From NCBI GenBank assembly GCA_007922195.1, contig ML681990.1, positions 37,957,557-38,021,556 of the forward strand: a DNA stretch of 64,000 nt, in the 5' to 3' direction. Under the pieces are notes generated by a model that saw only the letters and a program-made list of their open reading frames with translations, searched no databases and was not told where the DNA came from. Source of the stretch: Podocnemis expansa (Eukaryota > Chordata > Testudines > Podocnemididae). The position numbers were made by a program, and so were the translations under genes. This document shows, piece by piece, positions 48,661 through 58,059 of the stretch (its first letter is position 1; every line of letters begins with the position of its first letter).

Positions 48661-49815
48661 CTGTCCAAGGAGCCCCCACTCCACCTTCCCATGCTTCTGG
48701 ACCTATTGATGCAGGACCAGGGCTCTCTTCGCCACCCCAATTTGCAGAGCCTACATCTCAGGGCGTGGATGCTCGGTGGTTAACTCAGGAGGAGAGACGG
48801 TGTTCCAAAGGCGTGCAAGAAGTTCTGCTTAACAGCCGGAAGCCCACAACGTGGGCTGCTTATCAAGCAAAGTGCAAATGCTTCTCAGTTTGGGCTTTGG
48901 GCAAGGGAATGTCCCCCCATAAGGTTCCAGTGCCTCACGTGTTAGATTACCTGCTAGAGCTGAAACGTCAAGGCCTAGCGATGTCCTCGGTAAAGATTCA
49001 TCTGGCGGCCATTTCGGCCTTCCATGAGGGCTCTGCCCAAATCTCATTGTTTTTGGACGCACTGGTCAAAAGGTTCATGAAAGGCCTGGATAGGCTGTTC
49101 CCTTGTCACCAGGTACCGGTAGCTCAGTGGGACCTTAACCTGGTCCTTTCCAGGCTGACTGGGCCTCCATTTGAGCCTACAGTGTCTTGTTCCTTGCTCC
49201 TGCTATCGTGGAAAACAGCCTTCCTCATTTCCATAACTTCAGCAAGGAGAGTGTCGGAGCTTCATGCCCTGATGGCAGAATCCCCATTTACCCAATTTTT
49301 CAAAGACAAGGTCCAGCTGCGCCCGCACCCAACATTTCTCCTGAAAGTAGTCTCGCAGTTCCATATGTCCCAGGACATCTGCCTCCCCGTATTTTACCTG
49401 AAGCCCCATGCCTCGGAGAAAGAGAGACATCTTCATGCGCTTGGTGTCTGCAGGGCACTGGCATTCTATATTGACCACATGAGGCCATTCCAGAAATCTC
49501 TGCAACTTCTTGTGGCCGTAGCAGACAGAATGAAGGGTCATCCAGTCTCCTCTCAGTGCTTATCCTCCTGGATCACAGCATACATTAGACAATGTTACGG
49601 GCTGGCACAGCTTTCCCCGCCTCAGCTTACAGCCCATTCCACTCGCGCCAGGCATCTTCGGCAGCGTTCATGGGGGGAGTGCCTGTGGTGGACATTTGCA
49701 AGGCAGCCACATGGTCTTCCGTCCACACATTTGCCATACATTATTCAATTACACAGCAGTCAAGGGACGACGTGGCAGTGGGAGCAGCTGTGCTTTGCAC
49801 AGTGGAGCATTAACT
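48660..49815 (+). pseudogene. DIRS tyrosine recombinase, one-base frameshift
   Basis: The frame 48567-49835 carries the N-terminal SAM-like core-binding region ('RKPTTWAAYQAKCKCF') and the catalytic region with 'SARRVSELHAL' (first Arg) and 'AHSTRA' (His-x-x-Arg). Just after that box, at about 49650, the frame slips. The last block, 'DICKAATWSSVHTFAIHYS' with the Tyr nucleophile, is in another frame (49592-49813). The apparent cause is one missing base. The enzyme would join the circular DNA copy to the target. Confidence 0.85.
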
Positions 49816-49842
49816 CCATCCCACCTCCAAGGTAAGGCTTGG

Positions 49843-49955
49843 GAATCACCTGAGTTGGAATGACATGAGTAATCACTCGAAGAAGAAGAAGAGGTTACTT
49901 ACCTGTAACTGGTGTTCTTTGAGATGTGTTGCTCATGTACATTCCAACACCCGCC
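49843..49955 (+). repeat. DIRS internal complementary region
   Basis: 49844-49890 (TCACCTGAGTTGGAATGACA...) is the reverse complement of the outer tip of the left terminal repeat. 49891-49955 (GAGGTTACTTACCTGTAACT...) is the reverse complement of the outer tip of the right repeat (to 50158). This is the template that lets DIRS circularise. Confidence 0.85.
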
Positions 49956-49989
49956 CTCCTCCCCTCAGCCGGAATTTCAGCAAGAAGGA

Positions 49990-50158
49990 ACTGAGGAGGC
50001 TAGGGTCAGCAGGTATATATATAGGGCAGCCGCAGAGCGCCCTCTAGCAGTCTCTGCCGACCGTGCGGGTAGGCACGCGGTGCGCATACACCTGAGTTGG
50101 AATGTACATGAGCAACACATCTCAAAGAACACCAATTACAGGTGAGTAACCTCTTCTT
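49990..50158 (+). repeat. DIRS right inverted terminal repeat
   Basis: Reverse complement of 44335-44510, with shared GAACTGAGGAGGCTAGGGTC and CTCTGCCGACC blocks. It ends AACACCAATTACAGGTGAGT...CCTCTTCTT. It extends about 35 bases farther than the left repeat. Confidence 0.85.
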
Positions 50159-50580
50159 ATGAGGGAAGATTTGAAAGAGGTAGGTTTGTTTAGTCTGGAA
50201 AAGAGGAGACTGAGATGGGAAATCATAACAGTTTTCAAATACCTAAAAAGTTGTCTCAAGGAGGAGGGAGAAAAATTGTTCTCCTTAACTGCTGATGATA
50301 GGACAAGAAGCAATTGGCTTAAATTACGGCATGGAAGGCTTAGGTTGAACATTAGGAAAAAATTCCTAACTGTCACGGTGATTAACCAGCGGCATAAGTT
50401 GCCTAGGCAAATGATAGAATCTCAATCATTGAAAGTTTTTAAGAGCAGGTTAGACAAGCACCTATCAGGGATGGTTTGCTTTAAAAGGGTGCTTAGTCCT
50501 GCCAGGAGTGCAGGGAACTAGACTTCAATGACCACTCATGATCCTTCCCAGTTTCTATGATGCTATGGTTTTTCTCTCAT
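50159..50580 (+). mobile_element. CR1 LINE, 3' part of the split copy
   Basis: It continues the CR1 interrupted at 44334: ...ATTTGACTT | ATGAGGGAAGATTTG..., the normal CR1 order. The frame 50159-50521 (120 codons) encodes the ORF2 C-terminus, with 'LFSLEKRRLRWEII' and 'RLNIRKKFL'. The end TTCCCAGTTTCTATGATGCT is the 3' UTR tail. Confidence 0.88.
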
Positions 50581-51548
50581 GCACACTTTGATAGGTCCAC
50601 AGGAAAGCAAGGGGAAGGCCACCTTGATCACCTTCTCCCAGGCTTTCTGTTCCCTTCAGCCCTTCTCTACAGTTGCAGGATCATGGCTCCAGTCTTATGG
50701 ACTTTTGGTGACTTGTAGAATTTGGGACAGGGTGGGAACAGGAAGCTAAGGGAAGTGATTCGGGAGTTTTTCCTCTTTCCTTTGCAAATCTTGACATCTG
50801 CAGGAAGAAAGAATCCTGTAAGATCCTTTTGGCAGAAATTCTTTTCCCCCTGATTGACAATCACTTTTGCAATCACTTATGCTTTGAGATCTATTTGTCT
50901 GAGCAAAGAAAAGGGACTTTGTATTTTTGCTTTCAGGTTTAGATTTCCAGCAGTAATTGGACATCTTACACTAAGCTTGTCATTGCTGAAATTGCTTAGC
51001 AGTGTTCCAAAAATCCAAATTTATTAGTTTGTGGAATTAGATTTTAAACAATTCAGTTTTGGTCCTGTGCATTCGGAAGAGAAGTTTTCAAAAGTCCTCA
51101 AGTGCTTCAGTTCTTTTTTCAAAGTGACTTTTGTGGAGCCAAATCTACAAGTTATGAAACTAATTTTTTTTAGGTGTTTCATCAAGCGTGTCAGAATCGG
51201 ATTTATAATCCAAACTCATTTGCAATCTAGTTATGCAATGAACATCAAGACAGTACTTATTGTAAAGTGGCCCAGCCTGAAATTACCTAGAATCAGTCTT
51301 CTAAAGGTGACAAGAACAGTGTGGATTAGATGATTTTGCAGTAGCATTTTTTCATGATCATGTAGTGTTGAAACCCCCCACCCCCACCCCTGAACTTCAA
51401 TGAATTAAACATATCCAAGTAGGTTTTCAGTGTATTTCAAAGTAAAGGGACGTTTTTGGTTTTTCACTACCATGCATTGAGAGCAAAGATTTGGTTTCTA
51501 CCTTGTTGCCACTTTCAGTGGAAGTTTAATTGATTAACAGATTGTAAC

Positions 51549-51857
51549 TCAGGGCATGTCTACACTGCAGCTGGGAGTGGTCTCATGGTGCAGGTACACA
51601 ATTTGTGCTAGTGGGACTCAGAATAACTATTGGGTGTGCTAAAAATAGCTGTGTGGCTGTTGTGACACTTGCAGAGAGCAAAGCTAGACGCCCAAGCTCA
51701 GGCTCTTAGGATAGGGTGGGTTTGAGAACCTGAGCTGATGCCCAAGCTGCAGAATCCAGACTGCAACTTTTAGAGCCACTAGTTTGAGTCCTGCTAGCAC
51801 AACTCTGTCTACAGATGCTGAGAGTCTTGCTCGCAGCTGCAGTGTAAACATACCCAA
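51549..51857. mobile_element. MITE with GGCATGTCTACACTGCAGCT ends
   Basis: The left end GGCATGTCTACACTGCAGCT pairs with the right end CAGCTGCAGTGTAAACATACC. Non-coding interior. No convincing target duplication. Confidence 0.6.
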
Positions 51858-51894
51858 ATGATCAGGAATTAAAATCTGTTCCATTTATTGGGTG

Positions 51895-51973
51895 TCAAAT
51901 CCTGATTGCTTTGATCACTTTCATGGAAGTCAATGGGATTACTCATGTGGGTAAAGTGAGCAGGATCTGGCTG
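51895..51973. repeat. Short hairpin repeat around GAAGTCAATGGGA
   Basis: TCAAATCCTGATTGC...TGGAAGTCAATGGGATTAC...AGCAGGATCTGGC is a weak palindrome similar to that at 56625-56695. It looks like a common sauropsid miniature element. Confidence 0.45.
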
Positions 51974-52530
51974 TATACATGCTGTAGCATCAGATGGATT
52001 TCTGTGAATTTCTGCAAGAACAATTATAGAATAGCAGTAGTTTCCTATATTAAAATTGCGGCTCTTGAAGGTAGAATGATTACATTATAAAGTCTAATCC
52101 AGGATAAATTTAATGCAGGTTTGCTTAACGTAAATCACATAAAGATACAAATCAAGGATTATACTTGTCTAAATCTTTTAGGCTCCGGCAACTCTTCAGT
52201 CATAACTAATGTCACTAAATCTTTGCATAATTATGCTCTGATTACAAGATGATTCAAAATCATTGATGCAAAAATAGTCTTCTTCCATTTTATGTTATGT
52301 TTACTATAGGAATGGAAATAAACAACAGTAAATCACATATAGTAGTGTTGATTAGGACCCTCTGGAGAGGAAAATATATACTTATGATTTATGTATAAAA
52401 GCAAGTAGTTATAACACTGGTGATAGAACTTAATGTTAATTGCAAATTCGTTCAAAAAAGTGGAAATCTAGTCAAATAAATCCAGATTTATATTTGGAAA
52501 TGATTTTTAACACATCTTTAAAAAGCGGGG

Positions 52531-52725
52531 TGGCCATGTTAATCTATTTCAGTAAAACAAACAAGGATTCTGTGGCACTTATAAAGACTAACAAATGTAT
52601 TTATCTCATAAACTTTTGTGCGTAGAATCCCACTTTCTCAGATGTGTGAAATGGAGACTGCAGTACCTCAGGAGTATATACACATGCAGAGAAGGATGGG
52701 TCACAAGATCAATTCAAACAGTTCC
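52531..52725 (-). mobile_element. Penelope-like repeat, left arm of a nested pair
   Basis: Antisense arm with GGCCATGTTAATCTATTTCA, GACTAACAAATGTATTTATC and CCCACTTTCTCAGATG, then GACTGCAGTACCTCAGGAGT. It pairs with 53815-53975 across about 1.1 kb. The spacer holds a second inverted pair (52719-52790 and 52840-53290) and a MITE. Confidence 0.75.
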
Positions 52726-53290
52726 AGAGGTGCAGTCTGTTAGTCTATTTCAGCAAACCAAACAAGTTGTTTTGATTCAAACAATGAGTAAGTGGGCCCC
52801 CTCATCTAGTGTTGTTACAGGGCCCAGCTCCATACAGTTTGAATCTTTGGTTTCCTGAAATAGACGAAGGCTATGACTACACTAGAAAATTAGTTGGGAC
52901 TAAGCAAGGTTAGTCCAGACTAATTCGAACCCTATCTACACTAGTCTTTGGCTAGTTTGAACTAAAAAAATAATTTAGTTCGAACTAATCAAAGGTTAAT
53001 TTGAACGAGTTGGTTCGTCTGGTTAGTCCAAACTCATTTCCATTTTTAGTTTGAATTAGCCCAATGAAGACATGCTAGTTCAAACTAAATAAGTTCGATC
53101 TAGTGGTTAGTTCAAACTAAAAAAAGCGTGGCTAGTTTGAACTAAAAGTTAGTTTGAACGTAAAAAATAAGCTTAGTTTGAACTAACTTTCAAACTACTT
53201 AGTTTGGACTAACCAAGTCCAAACTAAGATTTTTGTTGTAGACATAGCCTAACAGACTACCCCTCTGGATCTGTTTGAACCAGAAGCTAA
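52719..53290. mobile_element. Inner Penelope-like inverted pair, split by a MITE
   Basis: Antisense end 'CCAGAGGTGCAGTCTGTTAG' at 52720 and sense end 'CCTGAAATAGAC...AACAGACTACCCCTCTGG' at 52852-53270 mirror each other. The right copy is interrupted by the MITE at 52869-53249. Confidence 0.6.
52869..53249. mobile_element. MITE of repeated TAGTTTGAACTA palindromes
   Basis: The ends GGCTATGACTACACTAG and GTTGTAGACATAGCC are inverted. The flanks GAA and TAA fit a decayed TAA duplication, and removing the element restores the Penelope-like sequence AATAGAC-AACAGACTA. The interior repeats TTAGTTTGAACTAA; three TCGA sites remain and most cores have decayed to TTGA or TCAA. Confidence 0.75.
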
Positions 53291-53294
53291 AGTA

Positions 53295-53780
53295 TAATTT
53301 GGTGGGCCCCGGAATTCTCCAAATTGGGCGGGCCCCCCTCCCACATGTCTGGGCCCCTTTCAAGCACCCTAGCTACTGCCTCCAATATCCATTTTCCAGC
53401 CCCCGATACCCACCCCCAAAATCCACCTCCTGCCCCCAATACCTGCCCCCAATATTCACTACCTGCCCCCAAAACCAACCCCAAGCTCAGGCACCCCCAA
53501 TACTCCCCCCCCAGCACAAGCTGGGCCACCCCTCTACTCATGGGCAGTGTGCTGGGCCAGCAAACTCTGCAGCCTGCGCATGCACAGGCGAGGCTGCCCT
53601 CCTCCCCTGCCCCAGCATTTGGGCCCCTAAAAATAGAAAATGGTGCTGGAATGCTGCGTTCTGGGCCTGCTGTTTTTCAGGAGTGGGCTCCAGAATGCAG
53701 CATTCTGGCACTATTTTCTATTTTTAGGGGGCCTAGAACGGTCAGCCCCTAAAAATAGTGGGTCCCAGAATGGCATTCTG
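53295..53780. mobile_element. GC-rich unclassified insertion with internal palindrome
   Basis: A C-rich block (CCCCCAATACCTGCCCCCAA-type repeats) is followed by an inverted repeat at 53621-53733. It sits between the arms of the outer Penelope-like pair. The overlapping frames of 142-150 codons are low-complexity Pro-rich and not credible genes. Confidence 0.45.
53621..53733. repeat. 113-bp imperfect palindrome
   Basis: GGGCCCCTAAAAATAGAAAA...GGAATGCTGCGTTCTGG is mirrored by CCAGAATGCAGCATTCTGG...CTATTTTTAGGGGGCC. Stem about 43 bp with a short loop (about 53665-53690). Confidence 0.8.
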
Positions 53781-53814
53781 TCCTATTCTGGCTTACTTTA
53801 ACCCCTGGTTTGAA

Positions 53815-53975
53815 CTGATCTTGTAACTTGCCCTTCTCTGCACGTCTATATACCTGACACACTACAGTTTCCATTTCACACATCTGAAAAAGTGGGATTC
53901 TACCCACGAAAGCTCAAGCAATAAATACATTTGTTAGTCTTTAAAAGTGCCACAGAACTCCTTGTTTTCTTTAAA
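53815..53975 (+). mobile_element. Penelope-like repeat, right arm of the nested pair
   Basis: Sense arm: CAGTTTCCATTTCACACATC, CTGAAAAAGTGGG, CCCACGAAAGCTCAAGC, AATACATTTGTTAGTC, AAAAGTGCCACAGAACTCC. It pairs with 52531-52725. It holds a hammerhead-like core at 53884-53919. Confidence 0.78.
53884..53919 (+). ncRNA. Hammerhead-like motif, better stem II, mutated core
   Basis: CTGAAAA (CUGANGA with one change), stem II GTGGG/CCCAC with loop ATTCTA, GAAA, and stem III GC-UCAA-GC. The AATAAA that follows lacks the UH cleavage pair. The structure is preserved but activity is doubtful. Confidence 0.4.
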
Positions 53976-53989
53976 AACAGAACATGCAA

Positions 53990-54187
53990 AAATATGCAAG
54001 GAGACCTGTGGCACTTAAAGACTAACAAATGTATTTATCTCATGAGCTTTCATCTTCAAATCATCTAACAAAGTGGGATTTTCTCTCACAAATGCTCATG
54101 TGATAAATAAATGTTTGTCTTTAAGTGCCACAGGACTTCTTACTTGTTTTGCTGAACTAGGCTAACACAGCTACCCCTTTGGAACTT
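53990..54187. mobile_element. Penelope-like inverted dimer
   Basis: Left antisense arm (GGAGACCTGTGGCACTTAAA, TTATCTCATGAGCTTTCATC) and right sense arm (AAGTGGGATTTTCTC, CAAATGCTCATGTGATAAAT, TTAAGTGCCACAGGACTTC), ending CTAACACAGCTACCCCTTTG. The left arm lacks the terminal segment and the right arm has it. Confidence 0.78.
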
Positions 54188-54561
54188 GGCAACATAAAAA
54201 TATGTTCCTCAATATCAAAACTAGAGTTGAAATACAGGTTTAGAATCAAGATGTGATTTTTATGTCAATCGCATCTTTGTAGTGGCAGTAAAAGTTGTAA
54301 ATAAGACTCCAGTATTTTTAATAAGTAAAGACAGCGTTTTTAAAATGTAAATGTAAACAAGGCACATGTTTTGCAAACTTAAAACCCTGCTTTCCTCTAA
54401 GCATGCAGGTAGCCTCATAAAATTCAGTAGGGCTACTTGTTTAGTTAAATGGCTATATATAAGTATTTGCAGGCATGGGGACTAAAATAACCTCTAAATA
54501 CAAATCTGTAATTTTTTTTTAACAGTAGTTTGGCATCTTTTTCACCATGGATTGCAATCCT

Positions 54562-54915
54562 CAGGGGCATTGCTGGATCTGGGCATTCTGGGGCATGTGC
54601 CCTGAACCCCAGCGCCAGAGCCCTGGATTTCCGGTCCAATCGGGCCGGAGATCCGGGGCCCAGCCGCTGCCGGCCATGGCGGCCCCGTCCCCAGCCAGGG
54701 GTCCGGGGCCCAGCTGCCCGCGGCTGCAGCTGCGGCGGTCCTGTCCCCGGCCGCGGATCCAGGGCCTGGCCGCCAGTGGCTGTGGCAGCCCCATCCCCCG
54801 CTGGGGATGTGGGGCCTGGCCGCCCGCAGCGACGCAGCAGCGCCTGACCCTGTCCCCAGCCAGGGGACAGGGCCTGCGGGCTGGGGGTCGGGGGCCCCAG
54901 CCAGCGACGCCCCTG
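54562..54915 (+). mobile_element. GC-rich hAT MITE family, copy 4
   Basis: The ends CAGGGGCATTGCTGG and CCAGCGACGCCCCTG are inverted. The flanks GCAATCCT (54554-54561) and GCAATCTT (54916-54923) match at 7 of 8 bases. The CpG-rich interior has three 'GATCCGGGGCC'-like blocks. Frames of 105-162 codons here are composition by-products. Confidence 0.85.
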
Positions 54916-55149
54916 GCAATCTTATACCTAACTAAGTCAATGAGATTTTTTGCCATTCACTGCATGGAGTCAGAATTTCACTCATGCTCTCCTAAAATAC
55001 AGGAGATTAAACTATTAGGTGGTACAGACCAGTAAGCCTTATTTGTCCATGCTAAATTGGTCAATTATAGATGTTTTAGAATTGTATTTATATGATAATT
55101 ATGGAAGCACTAATTAGAACAGATTCTACAACAGAAATCTATGCATTGC

Positions 55150-55400
55150 TAATAGATTGGCATTTTTTTCACTGAATCAGTAAAACAGTAGATACAGAAG
55201 TATCAGCTGACTCAATTTATTTGGATTTTCAAAAGAGATTTCAGAAAGTCTCTTACAGGAGATTACTGAAGAAACTGAATAGTGTTTGTTTGCAAAGTAT
55301 TCTCATGGATCAAATGTTGGCTGAGACTCAGAGTAAAAGAATAGGAATAAATTGCCAATTTTTGCCTTGCCTGTGAATAGAGACAAAATATGTCAGAATA
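55150..55400 (+). mobile_element. Old LINE reverse transcriptase fragment
   Basis: The plus strand translates with gaps to '...DSIYLDFQKRFQKVSYRRLL', close to the CR1/L2-type RT block YLDFSKAF. Stops interrupt it. Too decayed to assign a family. Confidence 0.4.
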
Positions 55401-56199
55401 GAGGGAAAGACATTCTTCATTTGTTTACTGAAGGGAAAAGCTGTAGCAGAGAGGGATATTTTCATGAATGTTTGGATCCTGGTTCTGCCACCACTTCTGC
55501 AGTAGAATCAGCTTTGGGGGGCAGAGAAGAATCTGTTATTTGCTATGAAAAGTAACTATGGAAAGGCTTCAGTTCAGGTTTGTGTTTTATGATTTTGCTT
55601 TGTATCGTAACCACTTGCTTCCACCACTCTGTATTTAGAATTATGCTTTCATTTTGACTTTTAATCTTCTGTTTTATTATAAATCCTCAGAAGGGCTATG
55701 TGGTTTACAGGAGCAATGGTTTACTGAGATACACTACACCTGTGGGGATAGAGGATCTGAAATTGCTGTGGATAGCCAGTGTCAGTGGCTGGACATCACA
55801 GTACAGTGATTCAAAGGGATTTGTGGTGCACCTGTTTGTTAATGTGTAAGGCGAAGACAGAGCTAGCATAAGCCCAGAAAGAGAAGAGTGTTTGAGTGCC
55901 TGAAGGGCCAACAGTATCACAGACACCCAGCGGTCACGAGAGGCCCCCTCACTAGACGCTATGGGTAACAAGGTGATTCACAGTCTTGTATACCCTGAGA
56001 ACTATCACAGTCCTCTCAGAAAAGATGCAGGTACACTTGTGGTGAAATCTGCTGCTTCTATTCTGCATTTGCTCTTCAGATATGTTTTATACATTCCTGA
56101 TGCTCTCAATCCAGCACCTTTCCTAAGCATTGTATTCACTTAAGATTTCTTTTTTTAAAGAATAACATTGCTAAAGTGACACAATCTGTTTTCTTCCAG

Positions 56200-56399
56200 G
56201 CTTCCAAAGGCGTACAGATTCTGTAACAAGGAGGCATTTCCCACACGCTGCTCACAGGATGGACTATATGGATTTTGAGGATGATAACCGTGGATGGCGC
56301 TTTGACATGGACATGGTGATAATCTACATTTATTCTGTCAACTGGGTCATAGGATTTATTGTGTTCTGTTTTCTTTGTTATTTTTTCTTTCCTTTTTAG
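56200..56399 (+). CDS. RNF180: RNF180 last coding exon: conserved tail, membrane anchor and stop
   Basis: The acceptor is TTTTCTTCCAG (AG at 56198-56199) and the stop codon TAG is at 56397-56399. The first codon is completed by one base from the previous exon, giving a Gly, and the frame stays open. The tail has a basic stretch ('[13 protein letters not shown]'), an acidic-aromatic stretch ('[13 protein letters not shown]') and then a hydrophobic stretch of about 26 residues ending in '...CYFFFPF'. That stretch is a C-terminal membrane anchor, which places the RING in the cytosol. The Met-Asp-Tyr and FEDD region is a hallmark of RNF180. With the two other exons it completes 183 C-terminal residues with no visible gap, so no further coding exon is needed between them. 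Confidence 0.94.
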
Positions 56400-56624
56400 G
56401 GAACTGCATTCTTCATTTAGAAAAACTGAAGAATCCTGCAAACAAAGACCATGTGACTAGAAATGGTTGAAAATAATGAATATAGATTTTTTGTTGTGTG
56501 GTCTTGAGCTTTTATCATTCAAAATTGTATTACGCTCCACCAGACATGACATGGGGCTACTCATCTAATTGCTGGATGCTTCTGATTCATGCATTGAAGG
56601 ACTTGAGTTTTGTTGAAAACAAAA

Positions 56625-56695
56625 GGTGAAATCCTGGCCATATTGAAGTTAGTGAGAGTTTTGCCACTGATTTCAGTCAGGCCAGGGTTTCACCC
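56625..56695. repeat. 71-bp palindromic hairpin in the RNF180 3' UTR
   Basis: GGTGAAATCCTGGCC is answered by GGCCAGGGTTTCACC, with 14 of 15 positions pairing. The stem continues through ATTGAAGTTAGTG and CACTGATTTCAGT around a loop of about 10-15 bases. It resembles a miniature element common in sauropsid genomes. Confidence 0.7.
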
Positions 56696-58059
56696 ATAAG
56701 GTGTAAAATCACCACTACATAGAAATGAACCATCAAAATGTTGTTTGAGGAGTTTCTGCTGAGAGAAATACAGCCTGGTCCAGTGGGTCTAAGTTCAGTT
56801 TTTTGTTCCATACTGATGTAGTTCTCCAGCTTATGCAAGGCACCTCAACTACTGGTGTGTCAAGTTCCTCATGCATAAAAGGGGGTGAAAATATATGCTC
56901 ATTATCGTCAAGTGTTCCAAGATCTACAGATTGACAGTCTGCCTTATTACAATGCAGCTATAGGCATTATACAGATATCTATCACCAACTCCTCCAGGAT
57001 GCAGTCAGAACGATTGGAAATTTTGTCAGTTGTTGTACCTATTTGTAGCAACTTTTTAGCGATGGACCGGCGACACCCATTATTACTCCAGATTCTGCAT
57101 GTACAGGGAAGAGGCAAAAATTGCCAAAACAGCATTTTCTCCAACTTACACAATCAGGTGACAGACTGTGCATCCTGTAGTTCATATGGGGGAAGAAGCA
57201 GTTAGTGGATAGTCTTGTTACAGGGCATGATCCATGGCAGATAGTGTGGGGAGAGTCCAGATCAGCACCTCCTCTGGCATAGGGAATTCCTGTCTGTTGC
57301 AGACTATCTGTCAACACACCTCAATCAGAATTGCTCTGCCAAAAATCTATGGACACAGAGCTGATACAGGCGAGTCTGGACCCTCAGTGAACTCCCATAA
57401 TCTGCAAGGACCTTTGTAGTGTAGAGGTTGGCCCCATGACCTGTCCTGCAAAGGAACCACGCATTCTGTGCCAACTAAGGAGATCAAAGTAAATATTTCA
57501 TCTCTCCCACTTTTTTTTTCCAGTGAAAAATGTAGTAAGTTGCACAGAGGAGGGCACAGCCCCTGTAATGGGACAAGATTTTCATCCCTACTATTCTCCC
57601 ACAAGCAGGACAAGGACTACCCCAAACTGCCTCTCACAGTTATGTGTGGGAGAGAAACTTTCTCAAACTCCAGCAGGAATAGGACCCTGCAGGGAGTTAC
57701 AGTAATCCATGAATTGTTACACTTTGAAGACAATCCCAAAAGAGGATCCACCAACACTGGCACTGTGTGTCAAAGTAAATTGTCAGCACCTTCCATGGGC
57801 AGGATCCCAAAGCACTTTAAGGTCTCTATTGATCAGTCACTCTCTCAGATTTGAATGCAGCAACTTCTGGAATGAGTTGCAATAAGCATTTTATGCTAGC
57901 CACATTAGAAAGCGGTTTTTAAAGTAGAAGCAGTGGAAGATTATCTGCTGCTGACACTGCAGGAGGCATTTCTGGTGCCATAGTAAAATATAAGAGCAGA
58001 GCTTTTTATTATTAGGGACTCAGTCCTGTAAGGTACTGAGAACTCTTGCCTTGATCCAA

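Larger units (their letters stand above)
44335..50158 (+). mobile_element. DIRS-type tyrosine-recombinase retrotransposon, full length, decayed
   Basis: A 5.8-kb element inserted cleanly in a CR1. It has the DIRS architecture: inverted terminal repeats (44335-44510 and 49990-50158), an internal complementary region (49843-49955) next to the right repeat, and a gag-like, RT, RNase H, methyltransferase-like and tyrosine-recombinase coding order on the plus strand. There is no integrase or protease and no target-site duplication, as expected for DIRS, which integrates through a circular intermediate. Coding regions are broken by several frameshifts and stops, so it is a dead copy. Length matches full-length vertebrate DIRS elements. 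Confidence 0.9.
8422..56199 (+). other. RNF180: RNF180 last intron, 47.8 kb, repeat-rich
   Basis: This is the GT (8422) to AG (56199) intron that separates the linker exon from the terminal exon. Most recognisable repeats of the window lie inside it. Stretches where I see nothing beyond AT-rich non-coding DNA include 8422-9464, 10066-11647, 13230-15055, 17275-18288, 18927-20140, 20560-22391, 28005-28560, 31250-31880, 32946-33503, 33852-34616, 37631-39090, 40161-40808, 42071-43650, 50580-51548, 51975-52530 and 55400-56199. Confidence 0.85.
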
